Positions 1 through 8,555 of a stretch of DNA of 36,798 nucleotides are shown one piece after another. The notes under the pieces were generated by a model, which was given only the letters and a program-made list of their open reading frames with translations, searched no databases and was not told the DNA's origin. Location: contig JAJEGU010000058.1 of assembly GCA_022819645.1 (NCBI GenBank), forward strand, positions 1 to 36,798, read 5' to 3'. The stretch's first letter is position 1; every line of letters starts with the position of its first letter. Source of the DNA: Pseudomonadales bacterium. Its GTDB lineage: Bacteria; Pseudomonadota; Gammaproteobacteria; Pseudomonadales; Pseudohongiellaceae. A program made the position numbers and the translations under genes.

Positions 1-8
1 CCCTTCGG

Positions 9-105
9 GAGCGGTCCTGAAGCGCCACCGCGGCGTTGCCGCCCTTGGCAATACTCCCGGTATTGCCCGCGGACGGCGCCTTGCATTGACGCTTCAGGAC
101 CGCTC
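9..105. repeat. Nested inverted repeat beyond the 3' end of pilQ
   Basis: Bases 9-24 and 90-105 are perfect 16-base inverted copies of each other. Inside them lies a second hairpin (47-54 with 60-67, 8 pairs, 5-base loop). The element starts about 30 bases past the pilQ stop. It could fold as a large stem at the end of the pil transcript, but no T run follows it in the direction of pilQ, so a classic intrinsic terminator is not supported. It may instead be one of the palindromic intergenic repeats that litter this genome. Confidence 0.7.
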
Positions 106-135
106 TGAAATGCGGCGAACTTGTGGGACAGCACA

Positions 136-1536
136 CTAGATGCCGTTGGGAATCACCCCCGGCGTAATGAAAATCAGTAGCTCGGTGCGCAGGGTGTCGG
201 TGATGCTGCGTTTGAAAAGCCAGTCGATGCCCGGAATGTCGCCGAGAATCGGGGTTTTGGATTCGGTGGTGGCGGCTTCTTCCCGGAATACGCCGCCGAG
301 GACGATGGTTTCGCCGTCATCCACGAGGGCGCTGGTGATGACTTCGTTGGTATTGATGGATGGCACGCCGGAGGCCGTTGGCGAGACTGCATCCTGGCGG
401 ACTTCGAGTTCCATGTTGATCTGTCCGTTGGGCGTGATGCGGGGCGTGACCCGGAGCAGCAGGACCGCATCCTCGAACTGGGTCACCGAACCCCCGGCGG
501 CGCCGCCGGCCTGGGATTGATAGGGAATTCTCACGCCGGAGCGGATTTCCGCGGTGACCTTGTCCTGGGTGGTGACTTTCGGTCTGGCGATGATTTCGCC
601 GTAGCCGCTGCTTTCCAGCGCGGCGAGTTCGAGTTCGATGAGTTCGCTGCTGCCGCTGTAGCCGATGCTGAAACTGCTTGCCCTGGCCGCCATGCCGAGA
701 TCAATGGCGAGTTCGTCCTGTTGCCGCCCCGGGGCAATGCCCTGACTGATGCCATAGCGGATATTGCCGCCCGCGTCCAGCGTTCCCCCGGCGGCCCAGC
801 GGACGCCGAAATCCCGGGAATAGTCGGTGGACACATTGACGATGCGGGCCTCGATCAGTACCTGCCGCACCGCCACATCGAGGCTGGCGAGCAATTCCCG
901 CATCGCCGCCAGATTCTCTTCGAGGTCCTGCACGATGATGGTGTTGGTGCGCACATCCACTGAGGCCGAACCCCTGGGCGAAAGCAGGCCGCGGCTGCCT
1001 TCGGCGACTGCCGCGCCCTCGCCGGCGCCAAGCATGAGTTCGAGAAGCACCGAGGCGTCAGCGTAGTTGACTTGCAGCAATTCGGTAACCAATGGCGCCA
1101 ACTCCAGCGCCTGGCGACCGGCTTCGAGTTCCTGCTGCCTTTGCAGGGCCATCTCCTCAGCGGTGGTGACGAACATCACATTGCCTTCCATGCGGTAGGC
1201 AAGATTGCCCGCCCGCAGCACGAGTTCCAGTGCCTGTTCCCAGGCCACGCCATCGAGCTGCAGGGTGGTATTGCCGCTGACGGCATCCCCTGCCACCAGG
1301 TTGAATCCCTGGGCGTCGGCGAGGATCTGCAGGGCGGAGCGGATGGGGATGTCCTGGAAGGAGAGGTCGATGCTTGCCGCACTTTCGACCGAATCCACTG
1401 GCTGCGCATCGGCCGCCGGAGCGGTTGAAGGGTCGGTTTGCTGAGCTGCGGCAGCGCCTGTGAGAAGGAACCCGCCCACCAGACAGTATACGAATAGTTT
1501 CAGCGCACCGAACCTTTTTGCAAAAAATGTATTCAT
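136..1536 (-). CDS. pilQ: Type IV pilus secretin PilQ, short form
   Basis: Outer-membrane secretin through which the type IV pilus leaves the cell. The 466-residue product has a signal peptide (about 1-31, ending TGAAAAQ). A secretin/TonB short N-terminal domain follows (about 55-125: DLSFQDIPIRSALQILAD), then a NolW-like domain (about 150-220) and the secretin core (about 222-462), including VPSINTNEV and the conserved end IPGIDWLFKR. Typical PilQ proteins exceed 600 residues because of one or more N-terminal AMIN domains that bind peptidoglycan; none is visible here. The ATG overlaps the stop of the upstream pilO-pilP gene by four bases (ATGA), so translation is likely coupled. It is the last gene of pilM-N-OP-Q. 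The call rests on both sequence and gene order. Confidence 0.94.
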   Translation of the reverse strand: MNTFFAKRFGALKLFVYCLVGGFLLTGAAAAQQTDPSTAPAADAQPVDSVESAASIDLSFQDIPIRSALQILADAQGFNLVAGDAVSGNTTLQLDGVAWEQALELVLRAGNLAYRMEGNVMFVTTAEEMALQRQQELEAGRQALELAPLVTELLQVNYADASVLLELMLGAGEGAAVAEGSRGLLSPRGSASVDVRTNTIIVQDLEENLAAMRELLASLDVAVRQVLIEARIVNVSTDYSRDFGVRWAAGGTLDAGGNIRYGISQGIAPGRQQDELAIDLGMAARASSFSIGYSGSSELIELELAALESSGYGEIIARPKVTTQDKVTAEIRSGVRIPYQSQAGGAAGGSVTQFEDAVLLLRVTPRITPNGQINMELEVRQDAVSPTASGVPSINTNEVITSALVDDGETIVLGGVFREEAATTESKTPILGDIPGIDWLFKRSITDTLRTELLIFITPGVIPNGI

Positions 1537-2549
1537 CGTTCTTCCTCCCGGGCCAGCAGGATTTCCCGGGTTGGTTCCGCGCGGTTATCTCCCTGGCCCG
1601 ATTCGAGCAACAGCACGCCGAGTTCTGAAATTCGCCCCACGCGGTTCCGGTTGCGGCCAAGATCATCGCCGGGGCGCACCCGATGCACCCTGCCTTGCGG
1701 ATCACGAATCAGCCCGCTCGGTTGCCGGCCCTGCCTGAACAGCCCCACGAACTGCAATTCATGGAGCCCGTATTCCGCCAATGGCCAGGAACTGGTCTGT
1801 CCCTCCCCGGGTTGGGCGCCAGGCAATTTACGAAAAGGGTCCCGATTGGTGTCCGCGCGATAAGTGAACGGCGCCGCCTGGTATGGCTCGAAGGAACTTT
1901 CCAGGCCCGGAGTTTCGTGGGCGACAACGGCTTCCGTATCGGACAGGGGGCGATAGCGGTAACTGCGGGCCTGCAAAACCAGTTCGAGACCGCCTTCCAA
2001 CATCGCCGCCAGGCTGAAATCGTGGCTGCTGACGATACGGTCGAGCGAAGCCAGGCCGCCGAGAAAAGCGCCGATATCGTGGTAAGCGCCAGCCAGACGG
2101 ATTTCCATGGGCTGCTCGACATAATGCCGGGCTTCGCGCTCATCCGGCAGTTCGATTGACTTGAATTCGAGACCGCCGACAAGCCCGAGAGTGGAAATTT
2201 CATCCATCAGGGCGGGAATTTCACTTTCGTAGGGCAGTTGCCGCAGCATGCGCATGTAAGGCGCCTCGTTTTGCCGGGCCCACTCGCGGTAGCGGGCGAG
2301 TTCCGCGGCGCTTGTGGTCAGGCGCTGCAGCTCAGCCCGCAACCCCGCCGCCTCAAGCTCCAGCCCGCCTTCGCGCTGCTGCAGGCCGCGCAGCACCAGC
2401 AAGTAAGCACTACCGAACAGCGCCAGGGCGAGCAGCAGAATCAGACAGGCCTTGACCGAAGCCGGCCAGTCGCCCATTCCCGCCGGCTCGCCAAGTTCGC
2501 GCCAGTCAAATTCATTCAGTTCGCGGATAATCCCGGCAATCTTTCCCAT
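1533..2549 (-). CDS. pilO-pilP: PilO-PilP fusion protein, type IV pilus alignment complex
   Basis: A single 338-residue frame covers two proteins that are normally separate. Residues 1-200 match PilO: cytoplasmic start, one membrane helix (about 32-53), a coiled coil (about 55-95), then the periplasmic ferredoxin-like domain (ALMDEISTLGL, AYHDIGAFLGGLASLDRIV). Residues 225-338 match PilP: the linker motif TNRDPF (234-239) and the beta domain that docks onto PilQ (LHELQFVGLFRQG, VRPGDDLGRN). The separate PilP lipoprotein signal and cysteine are absent, so the PilO helix would anchor both. The start ATG has a GGGAG eight bases upstream and lies four bases after the pilN stop. An assembly error is unlikely, since the frame is continuous and the linker is natural in composition. 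PilO pairs with PilN in the inner membrane, and PilP links the pair to the secretin. Confidence 0.9.
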   Translation of the reverse strand: MGKIAGIIRELNEFDWRELGEPAGMGDWPASVKACLILLLALALFGSAYLLVLRGLQQREGGLELEAAGLRAELQRLTTSAAELARYREWARQNEAPYMRMLRQLPYESEIPALMDEISTLGLVGGLEFKSIELPDEREARHYVEQPMEIRLAGAYHDIGAFLGGLASLDRIVSSHDFSLAAMLEGGLELVLQARSYRYRPLSDTEAVVAHETPGLESSFEPYQAAPFTYRADTNRDPFRKLPGAQPGEGQTSSWPLAEYGLHELQFVGLFRQGRQPSGLIRDPQGRVHRVRPGDDLGRNRNRVGRISELGVLLLESGQGDNRAEPTREILLAREEER

Positions 2550-2553
2550 GATT

Positions 2554-3102
2554 TCAACTCCCGTCTCCGGCAAGCAGCAAAAAGAGGCTGAAAGCGAAAT
2601 CGCCGCTGGCGGCGGCAGCGCTTTCCGCTTCCGCCACTCCCGCGAGTTCCACTTCCACAAACAGTGGCGAGACAGCCAGTTCGCGCATCAATTCCGCAAT
2701 GTCGGCCTGGGAATCGGCTTCTCCTTCTATTCGTAGCTCGGCGCCGCTGCGGGCAATGCGGCGGTAATGCGCCGCATCCGGCAGGCTTCGGGCGAGTTGG
2801 GCGAGGATTTCCGCCGCCAGCGGGCGGCTGCGCTGCAGTTGATTGAGCACTTGCATGTGCCGCAAGGTCTGTTCCTGCTCGCCCCGCAATCGCTCTGCTT
2901 CCGCGCCGCGGGCTTCGAGCCGGACGATCTCGACGCGCAAATGCCGGTTCTCGACAATGTTGCCGGCGATACCGGCGTTGACCGTGCGATACAGCAGCAG
3001 TAACACCGCGCCGCTTGCCAGCGCCGTAATCGCAAGCAGCACAAGAAATTGCCGGCGCCGGCGCTCACGCCGCCGCTCGCGCCAGGGCAGCAGGTTAACC
3101 AT
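2554..3102 (-). CDS. pilN: Type IV pilus inner-membrane protein PilN
   Basis: A 182-residue bitopic protein of the pilus alignment subcomplex. It begins with the hallmark cytoplasmic motif MVNLLPWRE, which inserts into PilM. A very basic stretch (RERRRERRRRQ), one membrane helix (about 19-38) and a coiled coil (about 45-90, rich in RLEARGAEAERLRGE) follow, then a periplasmic ferredoxin-like fold. The chosen ATG has a strong GGAGG seven bases upstream and overlaps the end of pilM by eight bases. An upstream ATG would add 17 residues that do not look like PilN, so the shorter start is preferred. It sits second in the leftward pil operon. Confidence 0.93.
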   Translation of the reverse strand: MVNLLPWRERRRERRRRQFLVLLAITALASGAVLLLLYRTVNAGIAGNIVENRHLRVEIVRLEARGAEAERLRGEQEQTLRHMQVLNQLQRSRPLAAEILAQLARSLPDAAHYRRIARSGAELRIEGEADSQADIAELMRELAVSPLFVEVELAGVAEAESAAAASGDFAFSLFLLLAGDGS

Positions 3103-4171
3103 GGATGAGCCTCCGTCCATGACCGTCTCCCGCGATTGCCAGGCCCGCCGCAAGCAGCAGGGAAGGCGCCTCGCCTACGTTGCGCCCTTCGGCTTCCGCG
3201 GGGAATGGATTGGCAAGCGCCGCCGGCAAGGCCAGCAATTGTCCGGCCTGTTCGGCCAGATTTCGCGCCACGGCACCTTCGCCCCAGAGCCAGAGCCGGG
3301 CGATCTGATCCGTTGGACCGGGACGGACTGCAGTGCGGAACGACTGCAATGCCTGTGCGAGATGCCTGATGACGGCCCCGGCATGGGCCGCCGGATCCTG
3401 CCGCAGCGTTTCCCCGCCATTGAACGGCCGCTCTTCGCAGTGGAGCGAAATACCGGTGGCCAGCACTTGCAGGCAAATCGCCGCAGTGCCGATTTCGGCA
3501 ACAGCCACGAGTCCCTCCCGCTGCGTTCCGGAATGAGCGTTCGACTCCCTCTCGCCCTGCGCTTTCCAGGCAGGGTCGCGGGCTGTCCTTTCGTCAGAAA
3601 CAACTCGCCCAGGCCCATCCAGGGCCCGTTCCAGGGCGTGATGCTCCACATCCACCGCGACCGCCCGCAGCCCGCCCAGGGACAGCGCCTGTTCGCGCAT
3701 TTCCACCTGCTCGCGGCGGCACAGGGTCAGCAGCACCTGACCGGCGCCATTCGCCGCTTGCCCCAGGCGACAGAAATCCATGCGGGCTTCCGCCAGCGGC
3801 CAGGGCGCCAGATGTTCGGCTTCGAGCAAAATCTGCGCTTCGAGTTCGGCGTCTGGCAAGTCGATATCCATCTCAAGCCGGCGCTGCAAGACCGCCGAAT
3901 TCGGTACCGCGACAACCGCATCCTTCCCGATCATGCCAAGCGATTCCGCGGCTTCCCTGATCGCTGCGCCCACCGCATCCACATCCCGTACACTCCGATT
4001 CACCACCGCCCCGACTGGCAGCGCCTGAATCACATAATCCAGCGGCGTCACGCCTCCCCCCGACCAATGCGCCAACTTCACCGCACCCGCACCGATATCC
4101 ACCCCAATCCGCTCCCGGCGCCGTTTCAGGCCCGGCATCTTCGGTCGCCAGCCTCGCATTCGAAAAGCCAT
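3095..4171 (-). CDS. pilM: Type IV pilus assembly ATPase-like protein PilM
   Basis: An actin-fold (FtsA-like) cytoplasmic protein that binds nucleotide and the PilN N-terminus. The phosphate-1 motif is clear at the start of the fold (RIGVDIGAGAVKLAHW). Further landmarks are VVAVPNSAVLQRRLEMD and AEAQILLEAEHLAPWPL-like text, typical of PilM from Pseudomonas relatives. The 358-residue length fits the family. The start chosen has GGAG nine bases upstream; another ATG ten codons earlier has no ribosome binding site. This is the first gene of the pil operon and is divergent from the PBP1a gene, as in many gammaproteobacteria. Confidence 0.93.
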   Translation of the reverse strand: MAFRMRGWRPKMPGLKRRRERIGVDIGAGAVKLAHWSGGGVTPLDYVIQALPVGAVVNRSVRDVDAVGAAIREAAESLGMIGKDAVVAVPNSAVLQRRLEMDIDLPDAELEAQILLEAEHLAPWPLAEARMDFCRLGQAANGAGQVLLTLCRREQVEMREQALSLGGLRAVAVDVEHHALERALDGPGRVVSDERTARDPAWKAQGERESNAHSGTQREGLVAVAEIGTAAICLQVLATGISLHCEERPFNGGETLRQDPAAHAGAVIRHLAQALQSFRTAVRPGPTDQIARLWLWGEGAVARNLAEQAGQLLALPAALANPFPAEAEGRNVGEAPSLLLAAGLAIAGDGHGRRLIHG

Positions 4172-4261
4172 GTTTTCACTCCAACAACCAAGGTTCCCCA
4201 TAGGTGTAGTGCAAAAGAGCGGAACTTGCGTAGTTCATCGGGAAAATTCTTGCTTCGACGA

Positions 4262-4300
4262 GGAGATTCTGCGACTTCGCTTCGCTACGCGCAGAATGAC
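4262..4300. repeat. Palindromic intergenic repeat (ATTCTGCG family)
   Basis: ATTCTGCG at 4266-4273 pairs with CGCAGAAT at 4290-4297 across a loop rich in TTCGC. The same core with small changes recurs at 7280-7314, 12344-12369, 15301-15338 and 20061-20096, always between genes. It resembles REP-type elements and is also the internal core of the MITE-like element at 19975-20162. Confidence 0.75.
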
Positions 4301-4390
4301 GGGGGCTTCGCCGCGCCCAAAATCATGAAAGTGGGATGCCGTAAGCCACTGCGGGATTTCCAGTTACAACAACTTCACACGCTTGAGGTG

Positions 4391-4396
4391 TATAAT
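4391..4396 (+). promoter_or_regulatory. Candidate -10 box for the PBP1a gene
   Basis: A perfect TATAAT lies 53 bases before the GTG start of the PBP1a gene in the pilM-PBP1a divergent gap. No good -35 hexamer sits 16-18 bases upstream (the sequence there is AC-rich), so the promoter is only partly supported. Confidence 0.4.
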
Positions 4397-4449
4397 CCGC
4401 CGAGAAGCGCCGCCCGGTTGTGAGATGACAGTGCGGCACGGGAATTCCA

Positions 4450-6822
4450 GTGGACGCCAGACTGAAACCGTATGTGAAGTGGGGTGGCCTGCTCGCCCTT
4501 GCCTGTGTTGCGGGCGTCTGCATGGTTGCTTCCGCCGCCTATCTGTACCTCGCGCCGCTACTCCCCTCCGCTGAAGATTACCGCCATGTGCAGCTCGAAA
4601 CCCCCCTGCGCATCTACACCGCCGACCTGCGGTTGATCGACGAAATCGGCAACCGCCGGGACCCGGTGGAATACGAAGATCTGCCCCAGGTACTCATCGA
4701 TGCACTGATCGCCACCGAAGACGTGCGTTTCTATTCCCACCCGGGCGTTGATGTCCAGAGCCTGCTGCGGGGCTTTTACGGTTTCCTCACCGGCAACCGC
4801 CTCGGCGGAGGCAGCACCATCACCATGCAATTGGCGAACAATCTTTCCTTCGACAGCGACAACGTGTACATGCGCAAGTTCAAGGAAATCTTCTTCGCGC
4901 TGCAAATCCAGCGCGAGTTGAGCAAGGAAGAAATCCTGACCCTGTATCTGAACACCATTTATTTCGGCGCCGGCGCCGACGGCATCGGCGCCGCCGCCTC
5001 GGTCTACTACGGCAAGGAAGTGAACGACCTCACCCTGGCCGAATCGGCCATGATGATCTCGCTGCTGCCCTGCCCTTCCTCCTGCAATCCCCTGGCGAAT
5101 CCGGACCGGGCTCTCGACCGGCGCGAAACCCGCCTCGCCAACATGCGCAATGAGGGCATGATCGGCGAAGCCGAATTTGCCGCGGCCAATGCCATGCCGG
5201 TTACCGCGAACCGCCGTAGCCGCGACATCGAAGTGCCGGCGCCATTTGTCGCCGAAATGGTGCGCCAGGAACTGTATGACCGCTACAGCGAGGATACCTA
5301 CACCCAGGGGTTTGAAGTCATCACCAGTATCGACGGCGACAAGCAGTTGCTTGCCAATGCCGCACTGGTCAACGGGCTGGAGAATTATTATGACCGCCGC
5401 CACGGCTACCGCGGCCCCAGCGCCAATTACCCGCCGGACCTGATCGAGCCGGAAGCTCAATGGCTGCGCGAGCTCGAGGGCGTGCCCACCTACGGCAACC
5501 AGCGACCGGCCATCGTCACCGGCGTGCAGTCACGGTCCTTCACCGCGCTGCTGCAATCGGGAGAAGCCATTACCGTGCCCTGGGAAGGCATCCGCTGGGC
5601 CTATCGGTTCCGCAACCGCAATGAAGCCTGGCCTCCGCCCCAGGCCGCGGGCGATGTGGTTTCGGTGGGCGACCTGATCCGCCTGCGGGAATTCGAAGGC
5701 GAATGGCAACTCGGCCAGGTTCCGGATATCCAGGGCGCGCTGGTTTCGGTCTCACCCGATGACGGATCCATTCTGGCGCTGGTGGGAGGCTACGATTTTC
5801 GCCTCAGCCAGGTGAACCGCGTCACCACGCCCCGGCCTCCCGGGTCCAACTTCAAACCGTTCCTTTACGCCGCGGCGCTGGCCAATGGCTATTCCCCGGC
5901 GAGCACCATCAACGACGCGCCCTTTACCCGGGGCGACTATCGGCCCGGCAATTACGAGAACAATTTCCTCGGCCCCATCACCCTGCGCCACGCCCTGCGG
6001 GAATCACGCAATGTGCCGGCGGTGCGGCTTTATGATCAGCTCGGCGCCGCCTCGGTGCTGCCCTATGTGGGCAAGTTCGGCTTTGACGCCGGAAATTTCC
6101 CCGGCAATGACCTGACCGTGGCCTTGGGCAGCCAGGATGTGCAACCGCTGGAAATCGTCGCCGGCTACGCGGCCATCGCCAACGGCGGCTATCAGGTGGA
6201 ACCCTGGCTCCTGCGGCGGGTCGCGAACATTTCCGATGGCGTTGTCTACGCCGCCGAGCCCCCTTCGCTTTGCGAAGACTGCCAGGCTGGCAGTGGCGCT
6301 GCCATGCCAGTGGCGGCGCCCGGACGCGTCATCGATGAGCGCGTCGCCTTTATCCTCGGTTCGATGCTGCGCTCGGTCATTGAAGACGGCAGCGGCGCCC
6401 GGGTGCAGCGGGAAATCGGCCGTTCCGACCTGATGGGCAAGACCGGCACCACCAATGGCCCGCAGGAATTGTGGTTTTCCGGCTTCAACCGCAATCTGGC
6501 CACTACGGTTTTTGTCGGATTCGATCAGCCTGAACCACTCGGCGAAAGGGAACAGGGCGCCACGGTTGCGGTGCCCATCTGGATCGACTACATGAAACAG
6601 GCGCTGGCCGAAGAACCGGAAGCCGCCCTGAGGCGACCCGATGGCATCGTTGACCGGCTGGTGGACCGAGAATCCGGCGCACCGGCGATGCCGGGCGACC
6701 CGAATGCGGTATTCGAGTACTTCCTTGCGGAAAATGCGCCTGAAAACCATGCCGCACTGGCGCCCGGCAGCGATGCCGACGCTGGCGAACAGCCGCCGCT
6801 AAGCACCGAAACGATATTCTGA
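4450..6822 (+). CDS. mrcA: Class A penicillin-binding protein 1a
   Basis: Bifunctional peptidoglycan glycosyltransferase/transpeptidase of 790 residues. One N-terminal membrane anchor (about 12-35) is followed by the GT51 domain, with catalytic EDVRFYSHPG (Glu90) and GGGSTITMQLANN (119 onward; the usual Q of TITQQ is M). An OB-like domain (about 345-400) is typical of PBP1a. The transpeptidase has SNFK (nucleophile Ser466), SRN (519-521) and KTG (664-666). The start is GTG with a weak GGGAA just upstream; no better start is available. The divergent pil operon is the usual neighbour of this gene in gammaproteobacteria. Confidence 0.95.
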   Translation: MDARLKPYVKWGGLLALACVAGVCMVASAAYLYLAPLLPSAEDYRHVQLETPLRIYTADLRLIDEIGNRRDPVEYEDLPQVLIDALIATEDVRFYSHPGVDVQSLLRGFYGFLTGNRLGGGSTITMQLANNLSFDSDNVYMRKFKEIFFALQIQRELSKEEILTLYLNTIYFGAGADGIGAAASVYYGKEVNDLTLAESAMMISLLPCPSSCNPLANPDRALDRRETRLANMRNEGMIGEAEFAAANAMPVTANRRSRDIEVPAPFVAEMVRQELYDRYSEDTYTQGFEVITSIDGDKQLLANAALVNGLENYYDRRHGYRGPSANYPPDLIEPEAQWLRELEGVPTYGNQRPAIVTGVQSRSFTALLQSGEAITVPWEGIRWAYRFRNRNEAWPPPQAAGDVVSVGDLIRLREFEGEWQLGQVPDIQGALVSVSPDDGSILALVGGYDFRLSQVNRVTTPRPPGSNFKPFLYAAALANGYSPASTINDAPFTRGDYRPGNYENNFLGPITLRHALRESRNVPAVRLYDQLGAASVLPYVGKFGFDAGNFPGNDLTVALGSQDVQPLEIVAGYAAIANGGYQVEPWLLRRVANISDGVVYAAEPPSLCEDCQAGSGAAMPVAAPGRVIDERVAFILGSMLRSVIEDGSGARVQREIGRSDLMGKTGTTNGPQELWFSGFNRNLATTVFVGFDQPEPLGEREQGATVAVPIWIDYMKQALAEEPEAALRRPDGIVDRLVDRESGAPAMPGDPNAVFEYFLAENAPENHAALAPGSDADAGEQPPLSTETIF

Positions 6823-6867
6823 ACGGATTGGCCTACTGAAAGCCGACCCCGCCCAGGGAGTCAGGCC

Positions 6868-7077
6868 TCAGACGCGACGGTCGCCGAAGCGCCGCTTGAA
6901 ACGGTCCACCCTGCCGCCGGAATCAAGAATCTTTTGCTTGCCGGTGTAGAAGGGGTGGCACCTGGAGCAGACCTCTATCAGTATGTCCTTGCACAGCGTG
7001 GATTGGGTCTCGATCACATTGCCGCAACTGCAGGTCGCCTTGATTTGCGAATATTGAGGATGAATGTCAGGCTTCAT
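6868..7077 (-). CDS. rpmE: 50S ribosomal protein bL31 (zinc-binding type)
   Basis: A 69-residue ribosomal protein of the large subunit. It opens [12 protein letters not shown] and carries CSCGN (Cys16, Cys18) and [12 protein letters not shown] (Cys37, Cys40), the zinc-binding form rather than the zinc-free paralogue. The family signature HPFYTGKQK is intact. It is convergent with the PBP1a gene, about 45 bases from its stop. Confidence 0.97.
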   Translation of the reverse strand: MKPDIHPQYSQIKATCSCGNVIETQSTLCKDILIEVCSRCHPFYTGKQKILDSGGRVDRFKRRFGDRRV

Positions 7078-7192
7078 GAAATGATGTTCCGATTAACAGC
7101 CGGCAAGCCCGAAATCCGGCCCACCGCTCCGAATGGCCGGGCATTCTAGCAAACCCCGCCAAACAAGCAAGCGCTGCGCCTGCTCCCCACAC

Positions 7193-7346
7193 CAGCAATT
7201 CTCATTCTGGCAATGGGCGCGCCCACATCAGTCATCCCGCGCGCAGTCGCGGAATCTCATCGCGTGGCCACTGCAAGAGATTCTGCGACTACGCTTCGCT
7301 TCGCGCAGAATGACGTGAAGGCTGGAGCGCCAAAAGAGGATTGCTG
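7193..7346. mobile_element. Diverged MITE-like element, second copy
   Basis: This 154-base segment fills much of the 300-base gap between rpmE and the next gene. It matches the element at 19975-20162 over most of its length, including the CAGCAATTCTCAT end, the ACATCAGTCAT block, the GCGTGGCC..CTGCAAGAGATTCTGCGACTACGC core and the GGAGCGCCAAAA end. Its ends are inverted (CAGCAATTCTCATTCTGGC against CAGCAATCCTCTTTTGGC). The flanks do not form a clear direct repeat, so this looks like an older copy. No coding potential. Confidence 0.75.
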
Positions 7347-7381
7347 TTTTCCACCATTATGCCGCTTCTTGCTGAAACAGA

Positions 7382-7654
7382 TCACGGCCTTGCCGGCGCC
7401 AGCACCGTTTTTCGCTGGGCTACCTGCAGGTCCATGTCCTGGCGCAGCCAGCAGGTGCGACGTTTGATCAGGGAACTGGAATCGGCGAAGTCTTGACAGA
7501 CAATCTGCATCTGCTCGGGAGCGGTTGCATTGTGTTGGGCGACTTCGGCGCGGTTTGGCGCTCGCTGGCCCGGTCCGTGTTCCGGGTTTGCCGCACAGGC
7601 GGCGAACAGGCAAGGCAGGGCGATGGCCGCCCCGAATCGTATTGCATGCTTCAT
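7382..7654 (-). CDS. Small hypothetical lipoprotein
   Basis: A 90-residue protein of unrecognised family. It has a lipoprotein signal peptide with lipobox LFAAC (Cys about 20), so it should be anchored in the envelope. The mature part is hydrophilic and holds two further cysteines (IVCQDF, RTCWLRQ) that could form a disulfide. The ATG has a strong GGAGG nine bases upstream, which supports a real gene. The stop lies about 35 bases from the end of the repeat element at 7193-7346. Confidence 0.65.
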   Translation of the reverse strand: MKHAIRFGAAIALPCLFAACAANPEHGPGQRAPNRAEVAQHNATAPEQMQIVCQDFADSSSLIKRRTCWLRQDMDLQVAQRKTVLAPARP

Positions 7655-7687
7655 GATTGAAAACCTCCAGGCTGAGTGATTGAGGAT

Positions 7688-7758
7688 GCGCACCGGCCGC
7701 AGGTGGATACCCCGCAAGGTGCAAGCGGGCCTCCGGGGCATGCCCTTGGCCGGTGCGC
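7688..7758. repeat. Inverted repeat between the lipoprotein and GST genes
   Basis: GCGCACCGGCC at 7688-7698 is perfectly complementary to GGCCGGTGCGC at 7748-7758, with a smaller CCCGC/GCGGG stem inside. The element lies in the divergent gap. It is not followed by a T run, so a regulatory or repeat role is more likely than termination. Confidence 0.55.
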
Positions 7759-7880
7759 GGAGAAAGCCTAGGAAGAGTTTTCAGGAATTGCGTAATTTGC
7801 GGGGGAAATAATTCGAGGCGCTGTCATTGTTGTATGCTTGCGTCCCGCCAATGGACTCAGCCACGGGAGCAGGAGCCATC

Positions 7881-8513
7881 ATGATTGATCTCTACACCTG
7901 GAACACGCCCAATGGGCGCAAGGTTTCCATCATGCTGGAAGAGCTGGAGTTGCCCTACCGGGTGATCCCCATCAATATCATCAAGGGCGACCAGCACAGC
8001 CCCGAGTTTGACGCCCTGACACCGAATCACAAGATTCCAGTTATCGTCGATCATGAGCGCGACATGACACTGATGGAGTCGGCGGCGATTCTGCAATATC
8101 TGGCCGAGCGCGAGGGCAAGCTGCTGTGTCCACCAGGGCCTGACCGCTGGCAGTCACTGGCCTGGCTCATGTTCCAGGTAGCCCACGTGGGACCCATGCT
8201 TGGCCAGACCCACCACTTTCTCCAGTTCAATCCGGGCAAGGCGCCCTACGCCGAAGAGCGCTACGGCAAGGAGACCGAACGGCTGTACGGCGTGCTCGAA
8301 AGACGCCTGCGGGGCCGTGACTACATCGCCGGGCATTATTCCATTGTGGATATCGCCACCTGGCCGTGGATATCACGGTATGAATGGCAGCGGATTGACT
8401 TCAATCAGTTCCCGCGGCTGCGGGACTGGTATCTGCGCATTGCCGCCCGCCCCGCCGTACAGCGGGGCTACGGCGTTCCGGATGCGGCGGAGATTCCCCT
8501 GCCTGGGCAGTGA
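7881..8513 (+). CDS. yfcG: Glutathione S-transferase family protein, YfcG-like
   Basis: A 210-residue cytosolic GST of the nu class; Escherichia coli YfcG acts as a glutathione-dependent disulfide-bond oxidoreductase. The N-terminal thioredoxin fold reads MIDLYTWNTPNGRKVSIMLEE with the characteristic TPNG active loop, then PNHKIPVIVD (cis-Pro) and ESAAILQYLAE. The C-terminal helical domain has VGPMLGQTHHF and YSIVDIATWPW, which match YfcG nearly word for word. The ATG at 7881 is preferred over one 54 bases upstream because the fold begins there and a GGAGC precedes it. Confidence 0.93.
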   Translation: MIDLYTWNTPNGRKVSIMLEELELPYRVIPINIIKGDQHSPEFDALTPNHKIPVIVDHERDMTLMESAAILQYLAEREGKLLCPPGPDRWQSLAWLMFQVAHVGPMLGQTHHFLQFNPGKAPYAEERYGKETERLYGVLERRLRGRDYIAGHYSIVDIATWPWISRYEWQRIDFNQFPRLRDWYLRIAARPAVQRGYGVPDAAEIPLPGQ

Positions 8514-8555
8514 AACTCATCAGACAGGGATCGGCATAAGCCAAGCCGAAGACCG

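Noticed and set aside
2843..4423. 526-codon open frame on the + strand
   Set aside because: It runs opposite pilN and pilM, is rich in Arg, Ser and Pro, has no family resemblance, and is explained by high GC content.
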